A stretch of DNA of 64,000 nt from Xylocopa sonorina (lineage: Eukaryota; Arthropoda; Insecta; Hymenoptera; Apidae), in contig NC_135206.1 in assembly GCF_050948175.1 (NCBI RefSeq), positions 3,873,670-3,937,669 of the forward strand. The letters run 5' to 3'. The notes below the pieces were generated by a model. It was not told the DNA's origin, did no database searches, and saw only the letters and a list, made by a program, of their open reading frames with translations. Position 1 is the first letter of the stretch. Every line of letters begins with the position of its first letter. Shown one piece after another: positions 24,001-39,000 of this stretch. The position numbers and the translations under genes are program-made.

Positions 24001-27000
24001 GATGATCCACGCTTAAGGAATTCTTCTCAGAGGAGAATCCTGGCGAATGAGAGATCTTGTGCTGTAGAAAAGTGAACTTCAACATTGCAAATCGAAGTCT
24101 CGCAAATAATTCTCGATCGAATGCTTTAGCAAGCCTGTGTGCACCCTTACGTATGTCTAGAGCCGCTAGAAAGAGTTGGGGTAGGTAGCGGGAAACAGTT
24201 GAAAGCGGAACAAAGCTCACGTGCTGTACAAAATATTCGAAAGATGAACTTTAACACTACGAGCCAATATTTCACAAATAATTCTCGATCGAATGCTTTT
24301 TAGCGAGCCGTTGTGCACGCATACGTCCGTCTAGAGCCGCGAGAAAGAGAAATAGTCGGGGTAGGTGGCGGGAAACTGTTGAAAGCGGGACAGAAGCGTG
24401 GAAGAGTGGAAGGAAAGGGATGAACGGGAGGAAGGAGGGTGGAAGAAGAGGCATCAGGGCGAATGGAGAGACAGGCTTCGTTGAATGAACAAAGTTGAAA
24501 GAAACGCGGAGAGGGTGGGAGAGAGGGAGACAAAGAGAAGCGGAGAAAGACGCGATGGAACCGAAGGGTGAAAGGGAGAAAGACACAGAAGGGTGGAGAC
24601 TGTGTGAAAGCAGCTTGCGCTCGCGGGATTATTAATCAACGAGCAGGCGGCGGCCCTTTAAGCCACCGTCACACCGAAACCAACGTTACACCCATCTGCG
24701 ATGATTACTCTTTCTACCTTCTTTCGCTGTCTTCCTTTTTCATTCTCTCTGCTCTTTCACCAAGCGAGAGAGACAGAGAGAGGTGGAGCCAATCACCGGG
24801 TGACTTGCACGAAATTAGCCCCGCAACGCGATCGATAAGGAATGCGTTTAACCGCCAGCCTGAGAGCTATATCCGTATTTTGTTTGAATACTAATCGATA
24901 GCTCGTTGCGAGAACGGGAAGCCAGGAATACACTGGCGGACGGATGGAATGGCGGAAGTCGATTTTCTGAAGAACGAACGAGCTACAGTCAATTAGAGAT
25001 TCTCTGTAGCTACTTGCAAATTTCACATTTTCACTCGTACACGTTTTAACACAAATGTTACACAGTACAAAAAAAAATAAGAAGACTTTTTGGTACGACG
25101 CATTCGATCATCAGGGTTAAAGTTTAGGGGACGCGTGCTTAGGGGGTGAGAAAATTTATACAACAGTCTTGGTTCCTCCTAAGCTCGATGATAAATTGAA
25201 GCGTTCTCGAGCGAACGTGTTACGATTAATCTATGATTTTTATTGTCGATTAAGTTCGTTCGTCACGACGGCTTTTAGTATCAAAAGGGGTTGTTCAGGG
25301 CTGGTGAACGCGCGAGAAGCTTTTAACGCGACGACAACATCGTAAATCGATGAAAATTATTAGAAGCTCGAGGGGGTGCCTTTTACGGGCGCAGTGTAAA
25401 TAACATTAAAGTATAGTTTGACGTTACATTGGTATTTCGTGGCGAACTGCTCGCGAGGGTGTTTAAAAGCTTGCGGTAGACAGAAATTAAATAAATAATA
25501 TGTGCATCTTGAACCACAAAGTCGTATCGTGCGATGATTAAAAGAAGAAATCGATTCTAACGCGTCTGTATTAACTGAGAGAACGATGGAAAAAAGATTC
25601 TGCAAGGTACGTATATTATTTCTGGTTGACCTAACTTTTTCACATTTCTCACCAAGAGTATATTCGTCGTCATCGTTGTCAACATTTTTTTGCACACACT
25701 AATTCATCCTCGAAATATTTTTACGCGCTCTGAACATAGCGGGGGTCACCGTTCGTTCTCTGCATATCTAAAAAAAAAAAAAAAGAGAGCCGCTGTCTTG
25801 TTTCAAAGTTGCCTCGCGTTATTTATTTCGCGAAAATACGTACGCGTGAAATATTGTTCGGGGTGGGAGGAGGAGCTGATAAAATACGCTTCTTCTGCTA
25901 TATTTCTCCGATTATTTTACATTTCCACGGATTATATCGCAAATATATAAATTTCCTCCGCTTGTCGTTCCCTGCGCTAAGAATCGTTCCATATTTTATC
26001 AGTTAATAAATTTTTTCGCGATAATTACTCGCGTTGAAGCAGAAGATTCTTGTAAAATTAAGTAACGCAGTCTCTGCCAGCAATAACTGCTTGGAAACTG
26101 AATTCACTGGACTTTAAAACGAAACCAAACTAATTATCACACACAAATTATTCGCCAGGAATATTCAACGACTTCGATGTACCTATTTAGCCAGCTTTAC
26201 AAGCGTTCCCAAGTTCTCATTGTTTTACATTCAATTTACGATCTTTATTACCAGCGAAAATAGCAGGTTTGAATAAACAAAAGCGGCAAATACAATTAAG
26301 GAGCATTGAAAGCGACTGGAAATTCTGTATCGCATAAATACCAGGAAATAAAAGGGGTCCATGGAGCCACGTGCACGTAAAGGCGCATTAACGGTGTTCA
26401 ATAATGCATCGCGTCTAATTGAACAAGAAACTAGCCTGCAAAATGTAAGCACGAGGCGAGTTACCAAAGAGAAATGGAGGTGATCTGAAGAGAAAAAGGG
26501 GGCTACACCACCTGTTCCACGGAGTTTAACAAACGAGACGCTAAATAGAGTCAGAGACCCGAAAAACTTAAATCGAACACTGTCGCGCGAGATTACTTTA
26601 TGTAAGTCAGTGTGTCGGTCCAGTTTTCGTTTAATATTACACGCAGTGTTCCACTGACCCAGAGAGAAACTTCGCTGGTTGATTCTCGAGGCGAGAACGA
26701 AGCAAAAATGAAGGACGACAAAATCGCGTGCGAGGCTTCGCGTTCTCGATGAGAACGTCTTTGAAAATTCCAACGAAGCTGCTCGAGAAATCACCAGTTT
26801 GCATCCAAATTTGCTTGCACGTAAAATTATATACATTATCGCTGACGTAGGTTTGCAAAATGGAACGGATACGTGCAAAGAGATCTTAAATCGCGGACGA
26901 TTAGCGCGCAGACAGGTTGCAGTTCGCGTGGAGGAGCAGAGAAGCGTCTAGTATCGCACGATGAAAATCTAAACGAGATTCGATCCAGGAAGCCTCGAGC

Positions 27001-30000
27001 TTCCACGATTCAATCCTCGTAGCCAATCGAGGGAAAAGTGAAACCGCCTTTCTCGCCCTCCACGGTAATTCGATTCGATCTTCCGCAGGGCCTCTCCTCC
27101 TCCACCCTCTTTGCCAGTCTCTTCGTTTCCGGCTGAGCCCTTCCTGTTTCTCTCCTTCCAGCAACCCTCGTTCTCCTACGCTCGTGTGCGGCTTTCTTTC
27201 GCGCAAAATGACCCGGGGAATACGTATTCGCGTCGAAGAAAACCGAGCGTGACATTCATTGAAGCGCGTGGAGAACGCAGGGGTGCGACGCACAGTGGTT
27301 TCAAAAATGCGGTCAAAAATCGTGAATTCTCTGAGTCACCTAACGAAACGAAAAATCTACCCCTTTGACGAGGCTTCCAGTCAACGTCAAGCGAATTATC
27401 AGTTCTGCTTTATATATTTTTGGCAGACAGAAAATTTATTATCGTAAAAAGGTAGATTACTTTAGTTCGCAAACGATTTCACCGTTCGTTGCGTTATTAT
27501 TATTGCAATTAACCATACCACAGATACGACGAGAAGCTTTTGCACAGCTCGCAGCGGATCTTGAGCTATATAACACATTGATTTACTATGGTAATAGATT
27601 ATTCCTCTGGCAGTTACTCCACCACTTTACCAATACATTATAGAGGATCCATAACCACAGTGTAAACCGTAAAATTCAACCAGCACAGGCGGCTCTGGAA
27701 GTCTCTCAACCTCGTGTGTTTCTCGAACGTGATTCACGCGATCGCGTTCGATAATTAGATCGGTACGTAGCTTCCAGCGAGCGACGACAAACAATTATTA
27801 TTATCGAGGGAACGAGGGTTGGGCGAGTAAGAAACGGCATTATGCACGCGAGCGTTCAACAAATAATCCGCGGGGATTAATTCAGCTGGGTAGAAATCGA
27901 GGATCGGACGGTTAACGTGACGACAGGCCATCCCTCTTCGACGCTCAACAGTCCCACTTTCCGTTATCGTCCGTGCCTTCCTTTTACTCAAGGCCTGATC
28001 TCTGCATAATCCTCGAACGAGGCAAGCCTGTTCGCGAGATTTATCGAACGAATCGGAAGGCGTTACGCTCTTCCTTTACCCAGAAAAATGTATCAGGGTT
28101 GAGCGTCGAGGAGGGGGTTGGAGTTGGATAAAAGCTGGGGTGTGTCGCTTCTTATGTTTCACACGGTGCGCTTATTTCGTTAGTCTTCTTTCTGCGACTC
28201 AGTAAGAAATTAATAAATTAAAGGAGAAAGAAAATATGGGTTATCAGCTGTTCTTAGCAACACACGACTTTGAGAAATTTGAAGACAGAATCTATGCTTG
28301 TCGATAAAATTCTAGCAACCCCATTTTCAAGACGATTCATGCTTCGAACCAGCAGTTATCGAGCTATTAACAAACCCATATTCCCCATCGTTCTTCTCTT
28401 TTATCACTCATCATCCCTTCCATCCTCTCCCTCAATTTCTTCTGCACCCTCTCGCACGATGATTCTGCTAAAAATTTATGAAACGAATCGAAAGATGGAA
28501 CGCTCGTTGTATCTCGAAGAAAGGGTATCGCGAAATGAGATTGAACGGTGATAGAAAAAGAAAGAACAGAGAAAGAGGATTGCGGAACCGGAAAAGGTGT
28601 TCGTGTAAGAAGAAGGTGGAGAAAACTGAGGGCCCTGTCGGACGATACCGATGCATGGTCCACGAATACGCGCGCAGAAATGCGTGACACGCTTTAGGAA
28701 CGTTCGTATATTTATACGAGGAAATAAAGGGAAGCTATTGCTCTGAGCTGAGCGTACAGGCGGTTGTATATCCATTTCGCGTGGCGTGTTTTCTTGAAAG
28801 CGAGGATCGTCCGTTTCCAATTTTTTACCCCTTCCATTTGAACCGTTCCCTATTTGCTCGTATCCACGCTCTCCGCGCATTAATATAATAATAACAGAGA
28901 AGTCTATCAATCGGGAACAAGCTTTTTCCATTCCACCTTTCATTTGGAAATATAAATTAATCTCCATTCGAGCGGCAGAGTGTTGCGCTGCGAATAGAAA
29001 TTTACATGACAAGGGGCTGCTCGAAACGGATGCAACACTTTTCATATACACCGTGACGAGGGGGTAGCGGAAGGTGAAAAATGGCGCGTCGAAAATTCTT
29101 TTCATTCGTCCCGCGAAATTTACGGCTTATTTTTCGCGCTCGCGTATATTTCGACATCAACAACACGCGGGCCCTTGTGCTCGAAAATATCCTTTTCCAT
29201 TTCGAAATTGCCAGCTGTAAAACGGTCCCTCGTCAAAAGACTCGCAACTTTGTTTTCTGCCCACTTCGGTTTATTGAATTTTCCAATACGTTCTCGTGCC
29301 TCCCTCGAAAAGCTACCCCTTCAAATGCATATTTCCTCGAAAACGCGAATAGCATGCTGGAAATTCATCACTGAAAGATGATCCATCGATCAATGACTGT
29401 ACTCATAATTTACACTCTTAAAGCTAAAGATTGTCGCGTCGTCATCAAGCACTGCATTGCAGGCACACGTTCGTCGCAATTGCAAGCGAGAAAAGGGTAT
29501 CGATATGTATAGTATGCAGTAAGGCAGTCTTCCAAAAAAGTGCAGCATCCAGGTCAACGAAAGCGAAGAAATTAGAGCAATAAGATGCGCAGACCTGGTG
29601 GCTGCACAACGAAATACGAAAATAGGTAATTTAAAGGTCGCGATGCCTGCGTCAAATGACATATTACACTCGAATGAACATGTGTTCTTTAAAATACCTT
29701 CGAGAAGTTCAATAGTTTCATATTTCCTGTGTAACTCTTAAAAATAAATGAATCGTCGAGTGAATTATATGGTCGTACTACTGCGCGAGCCATAGCATTA
29801 ATTAAAATTAAACAGATCCTCACGTTTTTAACTGAATTAATAAACCACTTGCATGAGTAACCCTTTGAAGTTCGCGTTTCTGACGTGAGAATAGAAGAAA
29901 CAGGGATGCGAGTCAATTGTGCAGTCAGACCAAAAGAAGAGCAGCAATTTTTCGAAATATTGTTCTGCTAAATGTTCATCTAGCCTGTAAAACGTCGCTG

Positions 30001-33000
30001 GTATCTGAAATCAGCCTCGACGATGGTTTACGAACGACTAAACAGACCGCGAAAGGAATGTCGCGGTGATTACGCGGCAGCGAGGTTAACGGAAGGGTGA
30101 GACAGCTGAGGGGGTGCGTGCGCGACGAACGAGAGAGGTAATCGCGTCCAGAGATACCATCTGGAATTAAACTTCACCCTGCACTATCATAAACGAAAGG
30201 AATTCGAGGAGGTGAGTCGACGTTGCATCCTCGACGCGCGTCGCGATGACAAATGATCGGTGGAATCGAACGAAGGAAGGTTCGTCGAAGGTCCTCCTCG
30301 ATGGCGGCTGCGAGAGCCGCGTGGGTGGCGAAGTTTGCAAAGCAGAGAGCAAACAGCTCGCGAGGACGCGTCTGCGAAGATAAAGCCTCGATCGCACTGG
30401 TTAATTCGACTGTCAAAACGCGGTCGACTCGACTCGATTAATAGTCGCGAGTTGGTGGACTTTGGTGAAACGAAGAAGACGCGATTTCGTCGTCTCATCC
30501 GCGACGCTGTTCGAATCGAAGCGAGTCCTAGTTCGAGGAAAAAGTAGACCGTGTAAATTCGCCTTGAGAAACAACTGGGTGGCAAGAAACAGTAGGAGGA
30601 CAGGGCAGAAGAGAGATGGAGCGAATTGCAGCAGCCTGTGGGACGCCAAGCCGCCAAAGAGTCTGGCAACGAGAGCAAACGGGCGCCACGACGTCGCCTA
30701 CATTCTGCAGTCTCTCTTTTCTCCCTCTCTCCCTCTGTCTCTCTGTTACATATGCATATGTATATATGTATACGCGCGCGTATAATCGTGTATACACGTA
30801 CGGGAGGAGGAACAGAGACGTGGCCTGATGTGCTCGCCGCGAACGTGGCCAAACGCCTCGGCTACGAGGTCACGATGTCGCAACGTTCCCTCTGTGCTAT
30901 TTTTCGACGCGTGCTCGCCCACCCCTTCTTTCTTTCCACCCTCGTTCGCGTCTTACGTCGTGTTCTTCCAAACCCTCGAACCGTAACGCCCCGCGAAATA
31001 TCGCTGGGTGACGTTCATTGCGAACGAGCTCTGCCACTCGACCGTCTAATCGAAATTGGGTTAATCGTTGGGTACCAAAAAATGGTCCTCTCGAACTCCA
31101 CTTTTTCCTTTACTTATTAAACAATCTCGTGCGTCGATCCTCTTCTTTGTGGTGCACCCTCTGCTCACTGGATCCGGTTAATTAACCAACACCACAGAGT
31201 AGTTGAAAAAACTGTCAGCAGATTATAATTATGTAATTAACGAAAATAAATGTTTTGCAACGCGCTGTATGTACACGTGTTGCCAAATTCCCGTCGAACA
31301 TTGCCAGTGTACAGCGTGTCGCGAGAGCAATGGCACATTTTTCCGTCCGCGTCACCGGAATTTTTAGTCCCCCCCAGCCTGCTCCGGTTACCATCCCGCG
31401 ATATTTCATTAAGAACATTATACGATAAGAAATGACAAGCAACGCGAGCCGCAGGCGCTCGAAACGTCCCCGTTTAATAAATAAAGAAACGGTCGCGTTA
31501 TAATACGCGGCGAACGGGAGCCTCGCAATCTTTCTTTTTTCGCTCGTTAAGCATGTCTCGAATAAACTGCCACGATGCCTTTTTCACTCGCCCCGCTTAA
31601 TTACTATGCTCGTATCGGTGGTCCTAAACGATAAACGTCCCCGCTCGTTCGTTTCTCTCCGCGAATTAACCATTCTCTCTTCAGCTGTTAGAAACTCTGT
31701 TTCTTTCGTTTCACGAGTTAGAATTCGTATTCTGAATAAATGCAAGGCGTTCGAATAAAATATTTCTCGACTGGTGCTTCTTATTCTTCGTCCGCGACAT
31801 TATTACAAGCAACGAAGGCATCCACACGAGGTAAAGGGACGAAGTTCGACGTTCTCCGTCACCAAATCGTCGTTCACGTTCGTCAAAACTATGTGAACGT
31901 CTTCTTGGCTCGCGAGACGGTCAGGATCCTCGGATGCAACGATGAAACGGGTTTGAAATGTCAACATTGGCAGCGGCTCGCGCACGGACAGGAAAATAGA
32001 GGCAGATCTTGGAGAGTCCTCCCTTTGTGCCGACCAATTCCGCTGGCGAACGTGCAAGGGTGAAGCGCGAGCACTTAACCTTCGTTACGGAGCTTCAAAG
32101 TTTCGCTCTGAGGACGAAACAATTCTCGTTCAAGTGCCCCCAAGTTCTTGCTTTCTTTGCGGGAGCGGAACAGTTATTCCTGGCAGCGGTAACGAGGCGT
32201 TCAAATTATTCCAGCCAACTAAAACTATGGGATTAAAGTAATTGAGAAAAATCGCGCGCGATTCATTCACGTGCAACCTTCACCAGCGACTGACGCTCTG
32301 ATTATGACGCTCACGTCGGGTTTGACAAAGTCTTTTTCACGCATCGGTTCCCACAGTTATCATTAACACTCGTATTAATTGAAACGTTGCATTAAAACCT
32401 GCGAGCATTACTTCCATCGTCTCTCTGTTCCTCTCTCTTCCTCTTCTCTCCACCCTCGACCATCGCTTTTTTCCCTCCTCGTCGTTGTTTCGTTTTATTC
32501 CTGGGAACAATGTACGCTGGGGAGGGCGCAGCAAAAAAATTTGCTTTGTCGATGGTGAAATATTGCAGCGACTTCGCTCGCTTCTCTAGCGATCCTCTCT
32601 GCTGCGCTTGGTTGACAGCTTCCTGTTCCGAATTTACACATGCTTGATATTCATGTCCGACGCTGGTGATATCCCTGTTCCTGTTCCCCTAAACGACTCT
32701 GACACGATGCATCGAAATCTTTTCACCCCTTTGAGACAAATTTCGCGAGCATTTCGATTGAAATTTCTACTTTTCCAAATCTTCCTCGCCCTTTTCACCC
32801 CTTTGGTTTCTCTGTGGACACTGCGTTCACGATCGAGACAATTTTCGCGAGCATTTCGATTGAAATTCCTGCTCCCTCGAATTGCTACTTTTCCACATCC
32901 TTTATGGACGATTTTAACGAAGAATAGCTCGGGTTTCGTCGAAAGAGCGTCGCGAGTAGACTCAGTATAATCCAGTCATGCGACTGGTCCCTACTCGCGT

Positions 33001-36000
33001 CACATACAAAGTCCAACCCTCCCTAGAGAATCTCGAGAGAAGCCAGCAAAAGGAAAGAACCGAATCAGAAGTTCGACGGCGTGACAAAAAAGACTGCGCG
33101 AAGAGCAGACGAGAGAAAGGCTGAAACAACAAACTCGATTTAAAGATTAGCATTCCCGTAAGAGAGCTGGGTTGAAATCCGTGCTCGATACTACAAATCA
33201 CCCCGTGCTTTACGCTGTCTTTTAAAAAAAACAAAGAAGAGAGAAAAAGGAAGAACTAGGATCGAACAATCGAGGCGTGGACGCTCGAAATCCAAAGTCC
33301 GATCACGGGACGCGAATGTCACGGGCGTTCCTCCTCCTCGCGCTTTCTGACACAGCTCATTTTCGTTGGACGCGTCCACGAAGCCGATTCTATCGCGGGC
33401 GTGAAACCGTACGATCGAATCGAGAGGGACGAGGAGGCGAGGAACCGCGTACGTGCTCGGAAATCGTTCCTCGACGATGACTCGATCATTGACGAACATG
33501 CTCCGCGCGTACCAGTCGTCTTTCTCGCCGATCCTTTCCGGTGCCGAGCGCCATTCACTCGCGAACGATCGCACGCACCTGTTCACCGCCAGTTACTACT
33601 CGAATCGAGCGAAACAGTCTTAACTTTTAATTGCTCGCCAAAGTCTACCACCAAATTGAATCGAACAGTGTCCAAAGGAACGTAAAAAAATTCAGAAGTG
33701 TTCGCAACTGTCGCATAGCATTCACAATGCTCGCCTCTGTCGTCGTTTCTAAAGAAGATATCGCGACTGCAACGTAAGCTAGCTTTCGATAGCGTTTATC
33801 TCACGTATTCATCCCTAACGCAAGGTTTACTAAACCTAACAGCCTACGTTCCTTCTTGTCGATCGTTTTCGAAAGCTATTCGATATTTCAATTCGACCAT
33901 GAAGCTCTATCACGTATACGACGAAGAATAGAACATCTGGATGCAATTAATCATTACGCAAAACGTCGAAGCAAGTACAGCCACGGTACCTGCAATTCGC
34001 AAATGAACAAGTAACAAGTATAAACGTGTGGTAATTAAGAAATTGGTGGATTTACTTACTCTCCAACGCGTTCGCCGTTCCAGCATCGTTTGTCAGGGTA
34101 CTCCTCGCAGATCGTGTCCGCCAGGGTGCCGTAGAAGGTCCGGGACCTGACGACGCTGGCCAAGAAGTTGCCCAGCTGCACGTGCAACTGCGTTGGCAGT
34201 GTTCGATGCGTGCCAGACGTCGCAGCTGCGTGCACCTCGGGTCCGTTCGACGTCGTCTTCGCAGCTGCGTCCGTCACGGCCTCGCCAATCGATGGCTGCA
34301 GCTCTGCTCGACCACAGACTTTTCTCACCTGAAACGCACAATGTCCACGTTTTAGCCAGAAAAATTGACGCTCGAAGCTTGCTCGATAAATCTACACGTC
34401 GTTAACGCGATCGTTCGATGACCATCGCTGGCAATATCGAGAGAGAGAGAATTTCTCATGCGACAGACGCGACGCGTTTTATCTCGCGGACGTTTACATG
34501 TACGATCGTCATTAAGGTTATCGTTCGTATCTGCCTGCACGCTTCTCCACGGTTCTTCGTCCTAATTACGTTTTAACGTCGACTATAAAAGGAAGTAAGC
34601 CGGCGGGCCGAGCTCCTCGAACCGGCATAATCGTAAAACCAGCCGGCGGGCCTCTGCTGTAATTAAGACGGCACGCGTGGGCGTGCAAACGTCGCCCTCG
34701 TCATATTCACCGTTCTACTTTTTATCTTCTTGTTACCTTCGCGTCCTTCTCTCACTTTCCTATCCATTTGTCAACGCTGCCCACCGCGAATCAGCCCCTG
34801 ATCTTCGTTAACGATCGACGTTTCGCTCGATTTGCGATTTACGAACGAATTATCGAAAAGACACCAGATATTTCTAAAGGCCAGTTCGAGTTTGTTGAAT
34901 TCAGATCACTCGACCAATTTATTTTATTAATTATGTGGTATTACGTAGAGACACGAGTGATCTGGATGAGAGAAGAAAAAGAGCATCGATGTTCTAGTTA
35001 ACTCGCCTAGATACAGTAATCGCCAGATGAGCGAAGGATCCGGCTACGTTGAATCTTTTTCACTTTACAGCGCATTAGTTTCAGTTAACTCAAACTGGAG
35101 CAAAGAATATGCCGCGTGTGCTTTTGCAACGCCAATTACACCGGCGAAACGACGAGTAATGACTGGAGAACGATAAACGGCGACCCGTTTCTTTTCCTCT
35201 CTCTGGTCGAAGAACCAGCGGTTCGTCGCGAAAATTAGAACCTGTCGTGTCTATCCGACGCTCGTTTCCTTCTCGAGTGCCATCGATTTCCACTCGATGG
35301 ACGCTCGCACGCACGTTTCGTTCCCACGTACGAGTGCACCTAATTAAATGCAATCACCAATCGATTCGAAGCTTAAAGAAATTATTCAGGATCGACAGAT
35401 GAAATTCGTCGCCAGAGAGTGCCATTTTTCTCAATTATTATGCATCGACGAGCGAATCAGGTGCGCGGCAGACGCGTATCTCGCGTCAGCTAACGCGAGT
35501 TTCGAAGGTTCGAAACTCAAACGCGAGTTCACGCACGTATAGGCCAGGATCCGGCCGGAAGGGGTTAAAGTTGACGCGCGTGCTACTTCGTTACGAGCTA
35601 ACTTTTCGTGCGACGCCCACGCGCGCCTCCGACGCGGCGGTTCACCTTCGCGAGGAACGAAGAAAGGAGGCGGCTGGGTAGACGTCGTCACCCTTGACCC
35701 GCTGCGTAAACGATAATAACAACGTGTTCCGTTTCTGCGCCGCGATTCAAATGAAGATGATTAGAAGATTGCCGGATTATGCCGTGATAAGCGCGCGCGC
35801 ACACCGTCAGCCGCCTCTAATAATGTATGATAATGGCCCGCGTGGTCGGGGACTTGAAACGATTTTGCATCACGATGGAGAACGACGTCTCGCGACACAG
35901 GCTCGCGTGGGAGAAGACTCGCTGAGTAACACACCAGATACGTCTCTGATCGCTTCCACGATCCTTCTACTCTTTATCTTTACTCGTTTCACACTGATTT

Positions 36001-39000
36001 ATCGTGGAATATGAACAATAGTCTGTACCATGGATCGTGGAAAGTGTAGGAACGATATTGGTACCCTTGACGGTTCTTATTTCGATGGAAATTTTGTAAT
36101 AACCCTTTGCACTTCGAAATAAAGTATGTACGCACTCTTACCATTGCATCGAGAGTTGAATCAGCAAGTAGAGTAGTACAGTGAGGTACAGCCATCGTAA
36201 CTAAGTTGAATTAGGATAGATCCTGAAGTGTTTAGATCCAGAAAGTTTGAAACACTGCTGCAGAATGCACTGTTCTACACGCGTCACTAATCGCACACGC
36301 GATACAATTAAAAAGCGTACGAATTCGATATGATTTGCACTAAATTTCACTTACAATAACGCGTAGAAGCGCGACGACGAGGTGCGACCGATCCCGAGGG
36401 CAACGCGGGACTGACTGCTGTTGTTTTCGAAAAGGACATCGCCTCGAATCTTGGAAATGTATTTCTTAGAATTAGCGGGCATCTCAGTGCGAGCAAAATA
36501 TAATCAACCTAATGCGTGTTGTGCTTACTTCCTCGACCACTACAAATTTTAAATGACTCAGTTTCAGAATCCTCCAATGCAAAGGATTCCATTTTATATT
36601 ATTGAACAGAGAAATTCTTTTTTTACAATATCCTAACAATTATTTTTCCAATATTGCAACGATCCTTCAAAGTCTATTAATTTACTCCACCACAGAACCA
36701 ATCCTTCAAAGTCCATTATTTTTAATGTTCGTTGCGCTATAAATGGATAGACGAGGAAGATATCTCGCGACATTTAACGGGCAAGTAAATGCCACTTCCA
36801 CACGTTCCTGCGCAGGGTTAAACGTACACGCAGAGAGCCCAGCGTGGAAATAATTATTCCCCATAGTTCTCGACGTGGCAGCCTCGTTCGCGATAATCGC
36901 CGCTGCCACGAAATCAGAACTTTCTCGTTACGTGATCGCCGACGTGAGAAGAAAAATACAACCGAACTACACTGAGAAAACCCGTCGACACGATATCCCC
37001 TTCGTGCGCGTCTCTACAGGGTGTTCCAGCTCCAAGGAGCGACCATTCGAGTGCCACGCGCCTGCGAGAACTTGTTACCATTATATAAGAGTATTTATTG
37101 GCACCTTGTTCAAAGTTCCCTGTTAATTTATTGCCAGCTAATTGTTACTCACGCGTTACGTACTCGTTTCGATAGAAATCTCGCTGTGATTACGCAAGGG
37201 GTTGTAATAAGACGCGAAACTCGTATAATTTGAATGTTTGCTCCATACAGGTGCTCGAACTCGAATAGAGAAGTAAGATAATCGCCTTTACTTTTATTAC
37301 ATTCTTTACTGTTACTGCACGTTTCGGATTGAAACACTCTGCGCACCCCATCGTTAGAGGGTGGCTTCTTTCAATGATCGATGAACTGGTCGACGTCACC
37401 GCGAAATCAAACCAACGACGTGGCATCGATCCTCGTGATAACGCGATATCGGTAACGAGACCACTGGAAAGGGTGAACGAGACGACGTTCGAACGAACGA
37501 GCAACGTCATTAATGGCGACACGGACGTGAAATCTCACTGCTCGCAGGTAACGCGATATTTCTTACGTGTTGCAACAGTGATTCATTCGGAGCCACCCCT
37601 GCACTTCCTTCCTGCCGCCACCCCCGCGGTTACCTTTCTGACCCTTTCTTTCTCGCTTCGATGGCATCCACGCGATGCAGGGACACCCTCGCGCAGGTGA
37701 GTCACAGTTGGACGCTGATCGAATCATTATTTTGCGAATAAAACAAAATTCAGTTCTTGAAAGGGTTGATAGAAGACGTAATCGACGAGTCTTGCAACTA
37801 TTAAACGCTTGACTCGATGGATGATATTTATTCGTGGTTGGCTTAAAAATTTAGTTCATGGAAGGGTTGATGGAAGACATAATCGATGATTCTTGCAACT
37901 ATTAAACGCTTGACTCGATGGACATTTATTCGTGGTTGGCATAAAATCACGGATTTTCGAGGGAATCGAACGTGGCAGTGGCTGGAACGTTTCAGGATCG
38001 AGGCTGCAGGGCGATTTTTCAATCCTGCGACGTGAAATATACCCAAAGTTTCCTCTACTCCACGGTTTGAAATATACGGGGATCATTACTTGGTACAACA
38101 AGAATCTCACCGGTTAGGGGTGCGATATCGGGAGATTCATCCCCGTGCCGGGAACTTTCGCCCCGGAAAATAATTGCGGGGAATGTACAGGGTTGTACGA
38201 GGGGGTGTAACGCGAGCCCCCGTTCAACGTTCACACCAGCGAACGAACGTTGAACGCACCTGGTAGCTCGCGGGAATCCTAATGCGGATGAAAGATGAGC
38301 CCGCCGTTGAAAACTTTCTTCGTACGAACGACGTCGTTTCGCGGCGCCCTCGTTGTCCCCCGTTAAATCGATCGTGGAATTCACCCGCTGCTGGTGAACT
38401 TCGCCAAAATTTCCCTCTTCCTTTCTCTCCGCGACGCTTCTGGTAATCTTTGGGTTTGCTCGAAGGAGGCTCTGGGAATTGATCGAAAGTATATAAGAGG
38501 ATTGCAGGAATAGAACTTGTTCCTCCTTTTTTTTCTGGAAATTTGTGGAATCTGTTCACTTGACTCTTTGCTTCTTTACCTCCTGTAATAATTTAACCGC
38601 AGGAAGGTAACTCGAAGGGCTGGTTCGATGTGTTCTGTTGGTCACGACAATGCTTCACGGGAAATTGTTCCAAGAAATACACGCGTACGTGGCTGTTACA
38701 GCGCAGGACACGCGGTGAAAGCCAAACGTATCTTTCGCCCGATGGAATATCGTATTTGAATTCCTTCCGTCAACAAGTGGAAGTCGGAATTTGAAAGATT
38801 CATACCGTTATGACAGGCGATGGAAATGGAAAAAAATCGAGGGGAAAGAATAGGCGGAGAGTGCAAGGCCTGTCCTCAAATACCGATGAATAACGCATCC
38901 TGGCCTACCTACGAGACAATACCGTGGCGAGGGTCCTCTCTGGCTATCCACACACGAGACGCCTCCTGTGTCCTGTCCAGACGGCTCGAGCCATGGCGAG

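Larger units (their letters stand above)
18181..34059 (-). other. Glypican intron, 15879 bp
   Basis: A GT-AG intron splitting a Glu codon (phase 2). It contains a microsatellite, two-copy tandem duplications, a purine-rich tract and a pyrimidine-rich tract with alternating purine-pyrimidine sequence (30700-30800). Long open frames here (19888-20613 +, 26231-26878 -, 28476-29105 -, 30187-30852 -) are compositional and show no domain. No nested gene is supported. Confidence 0.7.

Noticed and set aside
26231..26878. 215-residue open frame on the - strand
   Set aside because: The hydrophobic stretches looked membrane-like at first, but there is no family resemblance, no splice support and a second overlapping frame on the same strand.
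30187..30852. 221-residue open frame on the - strand
   Set aside because: Overlapped by several comparable frames on both strands and crossing simple-sequence DNA; typical of CpG-rich non-coding sequence.
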